Assembly: GCA_024636975.1 (NCBI GenBank)
Contig: JAGXGA010000003.1
Span: 1-64,000, forward strand
DNA from: Mariniphaga sp.
GTDB lineage: Bacteria > Bacteroidota > Bacteroidia > Bacteroidales > Prolixibacteraceae
Length of the DNA: 64,000 nt
Direction: 5' to 3'
The notes beneath the pieces are model-generated. The model had not been told where the DNA came from. It saw nothing but the letters and a program-made list of their open reading frames with translations, and made no database searches. Shown piece by piece: positions 50,037-60,585 of the stretch. The position numbers and the translations under genes are program-made. The number at the start of each line of letters is the position of its first letter. Position 1 is the stretch's first letter.

Positions 50037-51185
50037 TTAAAAGTGGTTTATGTCTAAATTCAATTCGTTTTCCTTTCTCATGGCATCTTTAAAATTCACC
50101 ACGTAATGCCACCAGTTGTTGAGGTGCCCGTCTTTTGGATTAACTCCCTCAAAATGCGGAATGTGCCTGTACCACCAGCACATGTATCCCAGGTGAGAAC
50201 AGTTCCACTCGCTGCAATTAACAATGCGCCTGTTTTCAATTTCTAGGTCGGGATAATTTGCCCACGTGTCGGCAGCCGTTGAAACTTCCAGTTCATTTTT
50301 AATATCATAATCATGTTGTCCGTTGGGAGGGAAGTGTATGTTCCCGATGTGCGCATTTCCGGGCGACATTTTATCGTAAATGGTGTAAAGCTCCCAATTA
50401 TTTTTTTCGGAATAAGGTACATCGTAATCCCAGCGTCCATAAACTTTGCGCATCACAGATTCAAACCGGTGACCGTAACTTTCGAGTGCCAGTGACATTT
50501 CCCGCTCATAATTTAAACCCATAACCGTAAGCAGTTTTTCGTTTGTAGGACTTGCAACCGGATTCGAATTTAGCCCAAAAGCACCTTTCCCGGAATACGT
50601 GGATTCCCACATTCCGCCGTAAGGAAACGACCACACCCACACTTCGTGAATTTCGTCCTTGTCGCGCAATTCTCCAAAACCATAATGTTCAATGAATGCC
50701 TTGTAATCGAAGGAGGTGCCCCGTTCCTTCAACGTTTTCCATTCAGGTTCGCCCAAGTATTTCACCACATCATCCAGACCAAAAAGTTCATTATTGTCAT
50801 GAAATCTGGTAAAGAAAATGCTGTCATCGTAAACCTCAACAATCTCGTATTTTATTACTCCGTTACTCACGGCATGCAAGGTATCGGCATAAGAAGAAGT
50901 CAACTCCCAAGGGTCATTCCAATTGTAATTCCGGCCGGGTGTTTTGAAAAATTCGTGCACCCGTTTATCGGTCCCCGGAACAACAGGGTCCTGGATAACC
51001 ACGGCCACTTTCACTGTTATCGTTTCAGCTTTTCCGTATTCGGTGGGAACTTTCTCACGGCCGCAGGAAAGGAGCACAAACGCTGCAATAATAAAAAGCG
51101 CCCCGGAAAGTTTTCTTCCAGTATTAAAATTTTTTGTAATTTTTTTCATCATTAACGTCGTATTTCTGTTGGAATTGTAATTCAT
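50037..51185 (-). CDS. lipoprotein of unknown function
   Basis: Lipobox LLSCGREK; motifs HEVWVWSFPYGGMWESTYSGKGAF, NYEREMSLALESYGHRFESVM and NIHFPPNGQHDYD. Confidence 0.75.
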   Translation of the reverse strand: MNYNSNRNTTLMMKKITKNFNTGRKLSGALFIIAAFVLLSCGREKVPTEYGKAETITVKVAVVIQDPVVPGTDKRVHEFFKTPGRNYNWNDPWELTSSYADTLHAVSNGVIKYEIVEVYDDSIFFTRFHDNNELFGLDDVVKYLGEPEWKTLKERGTSFDYKAFIEHYGFGELRDKDEIHEVWVWSFPYGGMWESTYSGKGAFGLNSNPVASPTNEKLLTVMGLNYEREMSLALESYGHRFESVMRKVYGRWDYDVPYSEKNNWELYTIYDKMSPGNAHIGNIHFPPNGQHDYDIKNELEVSTAADTWANYPDLEIENRRIVNCSEWNCSHLGYMCWWYRHIPHFEGVNPKDGHLNNWWHYVVNFKDAMRKENELNLDINHF

Positions 51186-51194
51186 TTTATGGTG

Positions 51195-53684
51195 TTACCG
51201 GGTATAATCAATCCGGATACTTTGAATCCCGACAAGTTTACCAGGCTTCGATTTCATTTTTAATTTCATGGCATTGCATTTCAACGGTGCTGCGGGATGC
51301 ACCATGTTAAACTGTTTCTTGAAAGTAGAATAGTGGTCGGTGGCATAAATTTGAAAAGGTTGCCAGGTATTTCCTGAGCGGAATTCCAGTTCCCACTCTT
51401 CAGGGACGAGGCAATCTGTTCCGTTGTCGTGCCAGTAAACCGAAAAACTTTGGAGTTCTTTCTCCGGGTTACAGGGAATTTCCACCCACGGATTTTCATC
51501 GGTCAGGCAACTCACCCACTGCGGTTCAGCGTTTTCCTTCGGAATTTTACTACTGATTTCCACTTCTTTGGCATTTTGGGCCGAACAGGATACATTCACC
51601 TTGTGAACAGTGACTTTATCGTTGCCAGGAGCCATGCTTGTTTCATTATTTACAGAAGAACTTTGGGGAAGCCAAACTGCCATGGAACCCTGTCCCCGGT
51701 TGTTCCAAGCAAAATAAGGAACAAGCTTCAGGGTGGATTCTGCTTTTCCTTCGGAAGTGCTATGAAAGGCTGGAACAGAAATCTGAACGATATTGGTAAG
51801 TTCACCTACTGAAAAAGTATTTTCCGCTATTTTATTAGTTGTTGAAGACGGTTCAGCCACAGCAAAATTCAAAACCGCATCGCCATTGTCAATTTCTTCG
51901 GCGCAGTAAACCAGTGGTCCGCGGGTAATTGCGACTCTGTTCCGGTTCTCCTCCACCAAATCGATGCTGGTATTGTATTTCACTGAAACAGGCAACATCA
52001 GTTCCACAACATCGCCGTTTTTCCATTTCCTTCCAATAAGGGCAAATCCATTTTTTATTTCCGGTTTTACCGTTTTGCCATTCAGTTTAATTTCAACAAA
52101 ATCTTCATTTTCATTTATATAATTGTACAGTTCGCCCGGCACAAATTGTTCTCCTACCCAGGTAGGAATGCGTAAATTCAGGGTGAATTTCTCAGGTTTA
52201 TCTGGTGAAATTTCAAAACGTACATTCCCCTCAAATGGATATTTTGTGACTTGCCTGATGTTGACATTACTTTCGTTTACCGGAATTGAAGTGACCGATC
52301 CCATATAAAGTCCGATATAAATATTATTTTCATCATATGTGTAAGCCATACCTGAAACCTGCGGAATAAGCCGGGCAATATTGGTCGGACAACAAGCCGT
52401 GGAAAACCATGGTGACCGTCCCGGGTTTCCAAAATTGTATGGTTTTTCACCATCAAATTCCAGCGGATTCACATAATGAAATTTGTTTCCGCTCATACTT
52501 ACTCCGGCCAGCGAATTATTATAAAGAGCTACTTCAGCCACATCGACATATCTGGCATCACCGGTAAGCAAAAACATCCGGTAATTAAAAAACACATTAC
52601 CTACCGAGGCGCAGGTTTCATTATAAGCGTCTGCGTTTGGTAGCTCATATTCGGCACCAAAACCTTCAATACCATGTACAGCGCCCAATCCGCCGGTAAT
52701 ATGCATGCGAGTATCCATAATATTTTGCCAGATGCTGTTCAGTGCTTCTGTATATTCATCAGTTTTTAACAGTGACTGTACTTCTGCCATGGAAGAATAA
52801 AGGTAAGCAGCGCGAACTGCATGACCAACCGGTTCACGCTGTTCAGCAACCGGAAGATGCTGTTGCGAATAGGTTGGCGACATTACACCATCACCTTCAG
52901 GTTTATAAGTTATCCCCCTGATATCCAGAAATCTTTTAGCCATATTTATGTAGAGTGAGTCTCCTGTTACCCTGAAAAGTTTAATCAATCCCAGCTCAAT
53001 CTCTTCATGTCCGGGCGCCTGGTTTATAGGTTTCCCATCGTTATAATTTTCATCGCCTTCAAAAAATACTTTATTGATATGCCTTGCATTTTTCTCAGCA
53101 ATATCCAGCCATTCTCTTTTCCCTGTTGCCTGGTAGTATGCAACGGCAGCTTCATACATGTGGCCCATGTTATATAATTCGTGGCTGTGTAAAACAAATG
53201 AATATGGTTTATCGCCCATTCCGGCTCCGCCCCAAGGGTCGTATCTGTCTTTTACACCAACTGTGTGGGCTACATAAAGGTAACCGTCATCTTTTTGCGC
53301 ATCGCCGATAATCCGGATGATACTGTCCATTTTATCTTCAAGGCTTTTGTTTTGTTCAAGCATCAAAATATAAGCTGCACCTTCCATCACTTTGTATAAG
53401 TCGGATGAAATATAACGATGGGCAAAAGGAAGTTCATCCGGAATCCCTTTCAGGAAACTACCTGTGCGATGCAGGTTTTCAACTGCATTTTCAGTTTTTT
53501 CAAATGCAAAAGGAACCAAAACCTCCGATTGAATTTTTAAGCGGGGATACCAGAATTCATCTTCCAGTTTAACCTGCTGAAAAGGTACAGGAATCATAAG
53601 TTTGTTTTCAGCATGTTGATGCCTGTTACATGCCGTTAACAAAATCATTCCACACAACAAAAAAAAATATAGCAACTCTTTCAT
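51195..53684 (-). CDS. glycoside hydrolase family 127 (beta-L-arabinofuranosidase type), lipoprotein
   Basis: LLTACNRH lipobox; ELYNMGHMYEAAVAYYQATGKREWLDIA, AEYELPNADAYNETCASVGNVFFNYRMF and WFSTACCPTNIARLIPQVSGMAYT. Confidence 0.93.
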   Translation of the reverse strand: MKELLYFFLLCGMILLTACNRHQHAENKLMIPVPFQQVKLEDEFWYPRLKIQSEVLVPFAFEKTENAVENLHRTGSFLKGIPDELPFAHRYISSDLYKVMEGAAYILMLEQNKSLEDKMDSIIRIIGDAQKDDGYLYVAHTVGVKDRYDPWGGAGMGDKPYSFVLHSHELYNMGHMYEAAVAYYQATGKREWLDIAEKNARHINKVFFEGDENYNDGKPINQAPGHEEIELGLIKLFRVTGDSLYINMAKRFLDIRGITYKPEGDGVMSPTYSQQHLPVAEQREPVGHAVRAAYLYSSMAEVQSLLKTDEYTEALNSIWQNIMDTRMHITGGLGAVHGIEGFGAEYELPNADAYNETCASVGNVFFNYRMFLLTGDARYVDVAEVALYNNSLAGVSMSGNKFHYVNPLEFDGEKPYNFGNPGRSPWFSTACCPTNIARLIPQVSGMAYTYDENNIYIGLYMGSVTSIPVNESNVNIRQVTKYPFEGNVRFEISPDKPEKFTLNLRIPTWVGEQFVPGELYNYINENEDFVEIKLNGKTVKPEIKNGFALIGRKWKNGDVVELMLPVSVKYNTSIDLVEENRNRVAITRGPLVYCAEEIDNGDAVLNFAVAEPSSTTNKIAENTFSVGELTNIVQISVPAFHSTSEGKAESTLKLVPYFAWNNRGQGSMAVWLPQSSSVNNETSMAPGNDKVTVHKVNVSCSAQNAKEVEISSKIPKENAEPQWVSCLTDENPWVEIPCNPEKELQSFSVYWHDNGTDCLVPEEWELEFRSGNTWQPFQIYATDHYSTFKKQFNMVHPAAPLKCNAMKLKMKSKPGKLVGIQSIRIDYTR

Positions 53685-53917
53685 TTATTTTTTTCAACTG
53701 ATGTTACTATTTACTGCTAAATTAATAAACAGAAAACTTTAATGCTAAACCGGATCTGTTTCCGGAATTATTATAGATACATTTCCAAAGTTAGAACCGT
53801 TATAATTCAAAAGAATAAACTACTGGAAAATGAATTATGAGATTCATTTCAAAATAGTTTGCCATTTGTTTTCTGAAAAAACAAACAGGAAGTACATAAA
53901 AATTGGAACTTTTAAAA

Positions 53918-53952
53918 AGGCCGGAACCTTTCACAAAAGAAAGTTCCGGCCT
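53918..53952 (-). terminator. intrinsic terminator after the SusC/SusD/lipoprotein genes
   Basis: AGGCCGGAAC-CTTTCACAAAAGAAA-GTTCCGGCCT, with a T run on the minus strand. Confidence 0.7.
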
Positions 53953-53963
53953 GATTTAAAATT

Positions 53964-54335
53964 TTATTGTAGCGTGATATTTACATACGTATGACCATCA
54001 TTCAACAACATATACGGAGTTTCTTTCGAAGCCGACAAATCGTTGCTAACTGCTTTCACATAAAACTTACCTGGGTCTTTCAACTCATTTTTTGTAAAAA
54101 CCGCCTTACCTTCGTTGTCAGTATTTGCTGAGGCAATTTGGTTTGAGCTGTTAGTAAGGTCATCCATTGATTTAAAAATAGTTACAGTTGCGCCATTTAC
54201 CGCATTTCCGTCGACATTCCTAACAAAAACATGCAACTCTGGAGATGTCACAGAAATAGTATCAAAAACCATATCTCTGTCGCAGGATGCGAAAAAGAAC
54301 AATATAATAGATGCAAATAATATTAATTTCTTCAT
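53964..54335 (-). CDS. small lipoprotein with carboxypeptidase regulatory-like (Ig-like) fold
   Basis: FFFASCDRD lipobox; LHVFVRNVDGNAVNGATVTIFKSMDDL...DNEGKAVFTKNELKDPGKFYVKAV. Confidence 0.72.
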   Translation of the reverse strand: MKKLILFASIILFFFASCDRDMVFDTISVTSPELHVFVRNVDGNAVNGATVTIFKSMDDLTNSSNQIASANTDNEGKAVFTKNELKDPGKFYVKAVSNDLSASKETPYMLLNDGHTYVNITLQ

Positions 54336-54362
54336 GATTCTTTAATTTTAAGTTATGAATGT

Positions 54363-55868
54363 TTACATTTCAGTTCCCGGAGCCCCACCAAAAGTATAAA
54401 CCGGCTGTCCGTTGCGAATGAGTTCAGGTGCCGGAATCGGGAAATGATAAGCCGTACCGGGCAATAACAATCCCTGACGACGTTTGTCGAAAAATCCAAG
54501 GTGGGCCCAAACCATATCACATTCCACATACCTTTCATAAAACATTTTTTCCATCAGATCAGCAGCACCGTCGGTTGCTGGAGGAAGTTCGCCCACAGTA
54601 ACACGGGTGTTATTAATCAGCTCGGCAGCACCGCCCTTACTCTGACGCAATTTTGCCTCAGCAAGGTAGAGGTCGTTTTCAGCTTTCAAGTAATGTCCTA
54701 TATAACCTTCTCCTGCGTCAATTACATCATAATACCTCCAGTAACGGTATTCACAACGAATAAAATATCCATATCCGTCGCGGGTTACACGACCCCAACC
54801 CCACCACTGGTCACTATTTTCATCCCATTTAAAATATTTATTCAAACGAGCATCCGGGCTGTTGGTTACTTCCCCCAGACGATTTACCCCTTCAGGCCAT
54901 GGATGCTGAGCTGCCGGATCATCAGGAGCCATCTTATTAATCAGCCATTGATTAGCCCTAATCCATCCCCAGTTGTACAATCCCAGATAGTTTGCCCCAT
55001 AATCACGGGTCATCACTTTTCCTCTCCAGCCTTCTTCATAAAGTACATTTAAATCCTGCTGAAGGCCATTGGCTGCATACTGTTCCACTTTCGACCAGTC
55101 GGTTTGTGCATTCTCTGCGGGAGTGCGTGAATTTTGCACTAAAAAGCGTGCAGCCATGGAATTGGCAAATTGCAACAATGTTGCTTTATTAAAATTCACA
55201 CCGGGAATTACCGATTGGTAATCAGCATCCACCGGGTCGGCCTCAATTAGTGCAATAGCTTCATCGAGTTTACTGATAGCATAATCCATCACCTCTTTAT
55301 ATGATTTGGTATTGGCTACGTAATCGAAAGTCATTGCATCATGCTCATCGGTAAATAAATAGGCTTTGTCGTAAAGCAGAGCAATATTTCCGTAAAGTAG
55401 GGCCTGAATAATTGCCACATGCGCTTTTGCTCTGGGCAAATAGTTGGTCCCATTTAAAATTAATTCATAATCTGTTTCGTTCAGAATCTGTGACAACTTG
55501 ACTACGGTTCCAATTCCGGAATAGAAATTATACCACGCACCAAAGTTGATTACAATTACCGGATCGGGGTGTTCATCGTTGAACAAGGGTTGCCGAGGTC
55601 TGAACCACATGGTACCGGAACCCCACCCAGGCGTTCCACTGGCAAACAATTCAGCATTACAAAATCCAATCGAAGGGCTGGCCGCAATTGAACCATTGTA
55701 CCATGTATTATAACCATTTTTAAGCAGAGCGTAGAATTCTTCCGGCGTATAAAGATCAGCTATGTTGGGCTGATTTTCATTTCTCACATCGAGACTTTCA
55801 AACGTATCTTCACACGAAAAAGTGATAAATACAATGGACAATAAAATTGAATATATTACTGTTTTCAT
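54363..55868 (-). CDS. SusD/RagB family nutrient-binding outer membrane lipoprotein
   Basis: FITFSCEDTF lipobox; ARFLVQNSRTPAENAQTDWSKVEQYAANGLQ, GHYLKAENDLYLAEAKLRQSKGGAAELINNTR; directly downstream of SusC. Confidence 0.9.
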   Translation of the reverse strand: MKTVIYSILLSIVFITFSCEDTFESLDVRNENQPNIADLYTPEEFYALLKNGYNTWYNGSIAASPSIGFCNAELFASGTPGWGSGTMWFRPRQPLFNDEHPDPVIVINFGAWYNFYSGIGTVVKLSQILNETDYELILNGTNYLPRAKAHVAIIQALLYGNIALLYDKAYLFTDEHDAMTFDYVANTKSYKEVMDYAISKLDEAIALIEADPVDADYQSVIPGVNFNKATLLQFANSMAARFLVQNSRTPAENAQTDWSKVEQYAANGLQQDLNVLYEEGWRGKVMTRDYGANYLGLYNWGWIRANQWLINKMAPDDPAAQHPWPEGVNRLGEVTNSPDARLNKYFKWDENSDQWWGWGRVTRDGYGYFIRCEYRYWRYYDVIDAGEGYIGHYLKAENDLYLAEAKLRQSKGGAAELINNTRVTVGELPPATDGAADLMEKMFYERYVECDMVWAHLGFFDKRRQGLLLPGTAYHFPIPAPELIRNGQPVYTFGGAPGTEM

Positions 55869-55882
55869 TTTCCTGTTATTTT

Positions 55883-58800
55883 TTAAAAAGTTATGGACAA
55901 TGAACCACTAACGGTTTTATAAAGAGGATATGTATCGTTTGAATCAAACCGGAATGCATTTGAATCAACCCCTTTTGAAGGTTCACTTCTTCCAGTTTCA
56001 GGATCATACCCCGGATAAGTAGTTAAGGTGAGCAGGTTCCTTCCTATGATACTGAATTTCAAATTTTCAACCAAATTATTGAGGAAAGCAGGTTGCAAGC
56101 TGTAGCTTACTGCCAGTTCTCTAATTTTGAGAAATGTAGCATCGAAAGCCAGTACGTCGTTATCCCAACCAAGAATACCTCCGGTTTGCCCACTGTTTTC
56201 GTAATAACCCGTCGGTTTTACTTCGTTCCAGGGTAGTCCAGATTGATCCAGCAACTTAGGTTCGGTAGTATACCTTACGGAATGGTTGTAAACCTGTCCG
56301 CCCTGTTGCCACGATGCAAGCACATAAAAAGAAAAGTTTTTAATCTGAAGTAATGAAGAAAGGTTCATGTTAAAATCAGGATTGAAATCTGCTGCGGGTA
56401 AAGCCACAATATTACCTTTATCATCTCTAATTTTTACAGGTCTTTCGTTTACTGTACCAATGGCTTCACGTGCTACTACAAAACCCTGGTTATTTATCAC
56501 AAAAACATCCTCAACCGATTTTCCTTCGGGAACCTGATTGGCAACGTCTCCAAGCGAACGGGCGAATTTATCAAGATAAAGAACACCGAAATTGATACCT
56601 TCTTCAATTCTGAAGCGGGTTCCGTTAAGCATATAAGGTGTGGCATTCAGTTCAGTTATTTTTTGTCTTACTCTGTCGAAAGTTAAATTTAAATCCCAGT
56701 TCACATTGCTTCGTTTAATGGCGCTATATCCAAGTGAACCTTCAAAAGCAGTGGATTTAATAGTTCCTGCGTTTTGCCACTGGAAGGCCGCTCCTGATAG
56801 CGGAGAAACCGGTACTTTAAGTATCTGATCAGTGTTTGTAGCATTAGAATAGCTAAAACTGAAGTTAAACCTGTTGAGGAAATAAATGTCGGTACCCACT
56901 TCAAGTTCTTTTGAAAAGGAGGGTTTTAACATGGTATTCCCCAGCGTTTCCATGTTCCCGGGAACACCGTTTGACAAAGAAAAAACTTCATATTGAGCTT
57001 CAAACGGAGGCCTTAACCCGGCAATACCATAAGAGGCCCTTAGCTTCCATTCGTCTACATTATCAATGTTAAAGTCTTCTGTAATCCTCCAGGCTGATGA
57101 AACCCGGTAAAAAGTCTGCCACCTCACGTCAGAACCAAATAGTGAAGATGCATCACGCCTTATAAGTGCATCAACAATGTATTTGTCTTTATAATCAACT
57201 GCAACTATTGATGCGTAGTTATACGCAATGCTTTTAAATTTACTTGAAGAGGCACTTTGGTTGGCACTCAAATTAATAGATGTGACACCTTTTCCACGTA
57301 CTCCAAGTTCATTACCTCCTCCTGAAAGTGAATTGAATTCAGATTCTTCGTACAGAAACTGACCTTTAAGCCGTGTATTAAAATCACCGTATTTTTTAAA
57401 AAATGAACCTTCGAGAGTTATTATCTCTTCTTTGTTGTTCCAGGTATTTCGGCTGATGTAACCATTATCTTCACTAAGGTCATATCTTAATTTCCCTTTT
57501 GGAGAAAGATAAAATCCTTCACCGGTATTTCGTGTGGTTCCGTAAGAACCTTCGAAAAGCAGATAATCGGTGGCAGCAAAAGTCAAACCAGTATAAGAAA
57601 TTAGTTTCTGATCTGTACTATTGTTAACAATATTCGCCATTTCATAAAGTGGATTAGGACTACCAGTACTAAGCTGGTTAACATTTACTTTGTATGGAGT
57701 TCCGTCTTCATTTGGCAGAGTGAGGTCAGCATTTGGATCACTTCTAAGTAATTGTCCGAAAGCACCCGAGGCACGATTGTCCGATTTCGATTCTGTGAAA
57801 AGATTAGAAGTAGTCAGTTTCCATCTATCATTAATCTGGTAATCGAGATTAATCTTGAGATTATTCCTTGAATTACCGTCAACCATTTTCACGATTCCCT
57901 GTTCTTTGGTTGACTGAAGGGAACCGTAAACCGACATTTTTGAATCGCTTGAATTTCCCCTGATTGCCAGATAGTTTGAAGTATATCCGCCAGGATTGAA
58001 AAACTGGTCGATATGATCATAAACTTTGGGATACAAATTGTCCATCACCAGGTCTGGTGCAGGGTCTGAAGTCACCACTCCATCTTCGATAATCCGGTTA
58101 GTAGCAATTGAACGTTCAGGAATAAACCCTATAAAACTTTTTCCTGATTCAATGCGGTAATCTACCTGAAAATCGCCAGCATTCATTGAGCTACCGCGTT
58201 TTGTGATGATGCTGACAACCCCATTGGCTGCACGCGAACCGTACAATGAAGATGCTGCAGCACCTTTCAAAACTTCAATGGAGGCAATGTCTTGCGAATT
58301 TACATCCGACAAGCCCAGTTCTGTTTGAACACCGTCTATAATAATTAATGGATTGGAACTGCCGAAAATAGTTTTTACACCCCTCAATTGAATATCGGAA
58401 GAAGCTCCGGGAGTACCGCTTGTTTTAGTAATTCGGACTCCTGCAACTTTTCCTTGAAGTGCAGAAGCTGCATCAATCGCAGGAACCTGTTCTAAATTTG
58501 CAGAGCTAATTTTTTCGATAGCAAAACCAATTTTTGCTCTTGGTGTACCACTGGCTACGCCCGTTACAATAATATCCGACAAACCGACAGTTTCCTGAAT
58601 CATTTGTAAATTGATGGTTGATTGATCTCCTACCATTACTTCTTCTTGTTTCATCCCGACAAAGGAGAAAACAAGGGTAGCATTTTCAGGTACATTGGCA
58701 AGGGAAAATTCCCCTTCAGTATTAGTCACAGTCCCTTGGGTAGTACCTTTTATTAAAACGGTTACACCGGGTAAAGGCTGGCCGAATTCATCTGTAACTG

Positions 58801-59224
58801 TGCCTGAAACCGATTTTTGCTGCGTGTCCATTTCTTTGATCATGTCTATATTTGAAAGGACAATCTGCCGGTTGAAAACCGTAAAAGCAATATCTTTGCC
58901 AGTTAGCACCCCATCCAGAATAGCTTTAATGGTTTCATTTTGAGCATCAACGCTTACCTTCTGTTCAACATCTATTAAATCTTTGTTGTACAAAAAGAAA
59001 AATTCAGATTCTTCTTCAATCTTACTAAAAACATTCTCAAGCCGTTCATTTTCAATTTTTAATGACACTCGTGTCATTTGTGCGTACGAATCAACCGCCA
59101 TTACCTGAACAATGCTGAGGAAAAAGCAAAAAACCGTAATTTTAGTCATAAGCAACAATTTTTTAAAGAATTGGTAATCCCTCTCGGGAATGCAAACCGA
59201 ATCCTGTTCTCGAAATTTTTTCAT
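55883..59224 (-). CDS. SusC/RagA family TonB-dependent transporter with N-terminal STN domain
   Basis: STN region (VFSKIEEESEFFFLYNKDLIDVEQKVSVDAQNETIKAILDGVLTGKDIAFTV), VSGTVTDEFGQPLPGVTVLIKGTTQGTVTNTEGEFSL, and plug IEVLKGAAASSLYGSRAANGVVSIITKRG. Confidence 0.96.
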   Translation of the reverse strand: MKKFREQDSVCIPERDYQFFKKLLLMTKITVFCFFLSIVQVMAVDSYAQMTRVSLKIENERLENVFSKIEEESEFFFLYNKDLIDVEQKVSVDAQNETIKAILDGVLTGKDIAFTVFNRQIVLSNIDMIKEMDTQQKSVSGTVTDEFGQPLPGVTVLIKGTTQGTVTNTEGEFSLANVPENATLVFSFVGMKQEEVMVGDQSTINLQMIQETVGLSDIIVTGVASGTPRAKIGFAIEKISSANLEQVPAIDAASALQGKVAGVRITKTSGTPGASSDIQLRGVKTIFGSSNPLIIIDGVQTELGLSDVNSQDIASIEVLKGAAASSLYGSRAANGVVSIITKRGSSMNAGDFQVDYRIESGKSFIGFIPERSIATNRIIEDGVVTSDPAPDLVMDNLYPKVYDHIDQFFNPGGYTSNYLAIRGNSSDSKMSVYGSLQSTKEQGIVKMVDGNSRNNLKINLDYQINDRWKLTTSNLFTESKSDNRASGAFGQLLRSDPNADLTLPNEDGTPYKVNVNQLSTGSPNPLYEMANIVNNSTDQKLISYTGLTFAATDYLLFEGSYGTTRNTGEGFYLSPKGKLRYDLSEDNGYISRNTWNNKEEIITLEGSFFKKYGDFNTRLKGQFLYEESEFNSLSGGGNELGVRGKGVTSINLSANQSASSSKFKSIAYNYASIVAVDYKDKYIVDALIRRDASSLFGSDVRWQTFYRVSSAWRITEDFNIDNVDEWKLRASYGIAGLRPPFEAQYEVFSLSNGVPGNMETLGNTMLKPSFSKELEVGTDIYFLNRFNFSFSYSNATNTDQILKVPVSPLSGAAFQWQNAGTIKSTAFEGSLGYSAIKRSNVNWDLNLTFDRVRQKITELNATPYMLNGTRFRIEEGINFGVLYLDKFARSLGDVANQVPEGKSVEDVFVINNQGFVVAREAIGTVNERPVKIRDDKGNIVALPAADFNPDFNMNLSSLLQIKNFSFYVLASWQQGGQVYNHSVRYTTEPKLLDQSGLPWNEVKPTGYYENSGQTGGILGWDNDVLAFDATFLKIRELAVSYSLQPAFLNNLVENLKFSIIGRNLLTLTTYPGYDPETGRSEPSKGVDSNAFRFDSNDTYPLYKTVSGSLSITF

Positions 59225-59314
59225 AAATTTACCATGTTAGAGTGAATACTATTTTTATTGATCTCGCTCTGCAATTGTGCAGGAAAGTGCTGGAACCACT
59301 TTCCTGCTTTGCAT

Positions 59315-60355
59315 TTATATTTTTAGTTTCATTGTTACTTTTTTCTGTTTTGTTACGCCATTGGAATCGGTGGTCCGGTTCTCGATAATGTAGTTGACCG
59401 GGGTGGTTTTAGCTATCAACCTAAGCACTTCTTCAAGTGGCTCATCTTTAAAAGTGGCTTTAAACCTGTATTCTTTAAGAACATCATCCTGAATGATAAT
59501 ATCTACATTGTACCATCTTTCCAAACGTCCTATAACTTGTCCTAACCTTTCATTGTCAATAATCAGAAAACCTTCTTTCCATGCAGAGAAACGACTTGCA
59601 TCAACTTCTGACAAGGTTAATGTTCTTGTTTTCTGATTAAATGTAATTCTTTCATTTGGAGATAAGGTCTCATTAAAAATTCCTGATTTTCCTTGAATTT
59701 CAACTTTGCCCTCTTCCAGCGTAACATCAGTACAGACCTCACCGGGATAAGCAGAAACATTGAACTGGGTCCCTAATACGTTCACATTCATATCGGGTAC
59801 ACTAACTATAAAACCTGTATTATCGAGATGCTGCACATCAAACCAGGCCTCTCCTGAAAGTTCCACTTTTCGTTCACCTTTGAATACTGCTGGAAATTTA
59901 AGCTTCGATCCGCTGTTCAACCAGCCCCTGGAACTATCGGGCAGGAAGAATTCCACCCGTGCGCCGTCCGGTGCATTAATTTCAACCAAGCTCTCTACCA
60001 TTTGCTGTACTGGGGCATTGGGTCTTTCAGATGCATAGTACCAAATTGAAAAAGCCAATACCGGAATGAATAAGATTGCTGCAACCTGCTGATAATAGCG
60101 CCAAATGTTTATTTTTTTTCTATCCTTTTTCTCTTCAAGTAAAATATTGTATTGAATTTTCTCAAAAATGTGAGTTAACGAGTCTTCACTATTATATTGT
60201 TCATTATCCTCCTCCCATTGGGAAAATAATTGTGCATTAATCTCATTATTCTTTATCGGACAATCAAACCAGTTTTTCACTTTTAAATAATCGTTGTACG
60301 AATACTTTCCATTCGAAAAATCTATAAGTGTTTTGATATTTATATTTTCTTTCAT
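59315..60355 (-). CDS. FecR family anti-sigma factor
   Basis: FecR region (NAPDGARVEFFLPDSSRGWLNSGSKLKFPAVFKGERKVELSGEAWFDV) and DUF4974-type C-terminus (ERWYNVDIIIQDDVLKEYRFKATFKDEPLEEVLRLIA). Confidence 0.95.
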   Translation of the reverse strand: MKENINIKTLIDFSNGKYSYNDYLKVKNWFDCPIKNNEINAQLFSQWEEDNEQYNSEDSLTHIFEKIQYNILLEEKKDRKKINIWRYYQQVAAILFIPVLAFSIWYYASERPNAPVQQMVESLVEINAPDGARVEFFLPDSSRGWLNSGSKLKFPAVFKGERKVELSGEAWFDVQHLDNTGFIVSVPDMNVNVLGTQFNVSAYPGEVCTDVTLEEGKVEIQGKSGIFNETLSPNERITFNQKTRTLTLSEVDASRFSAWKEGFLIIDNERLGQVIGRLERWYNVDIIIQDDVLKEYRFKATFKDEPLEEVLRLIAKTTPVNYIIENRTTDSNGVTKQKKVTMKLKI

Positions 60356-60585
60356 ATTTACTTGATTAAAGAAGGAGTAAATTAATGCTCCTTCCTTTAC
60401 TAACCCTAACTATGCTAATCTATGAAAAACCTTTTTTAGATTCTCTTATTTATTATATCCCGGATCATATCCAATCCCCAGTTAAAAATGAATTTATTTT
60501 TTAAAAAAGTCAGATTTTTTTATATGCGATAAGGTAGAATTAAGAAAAGATTAAGTTGTTGGCAAAGATAATTATCGTGTGGTAA

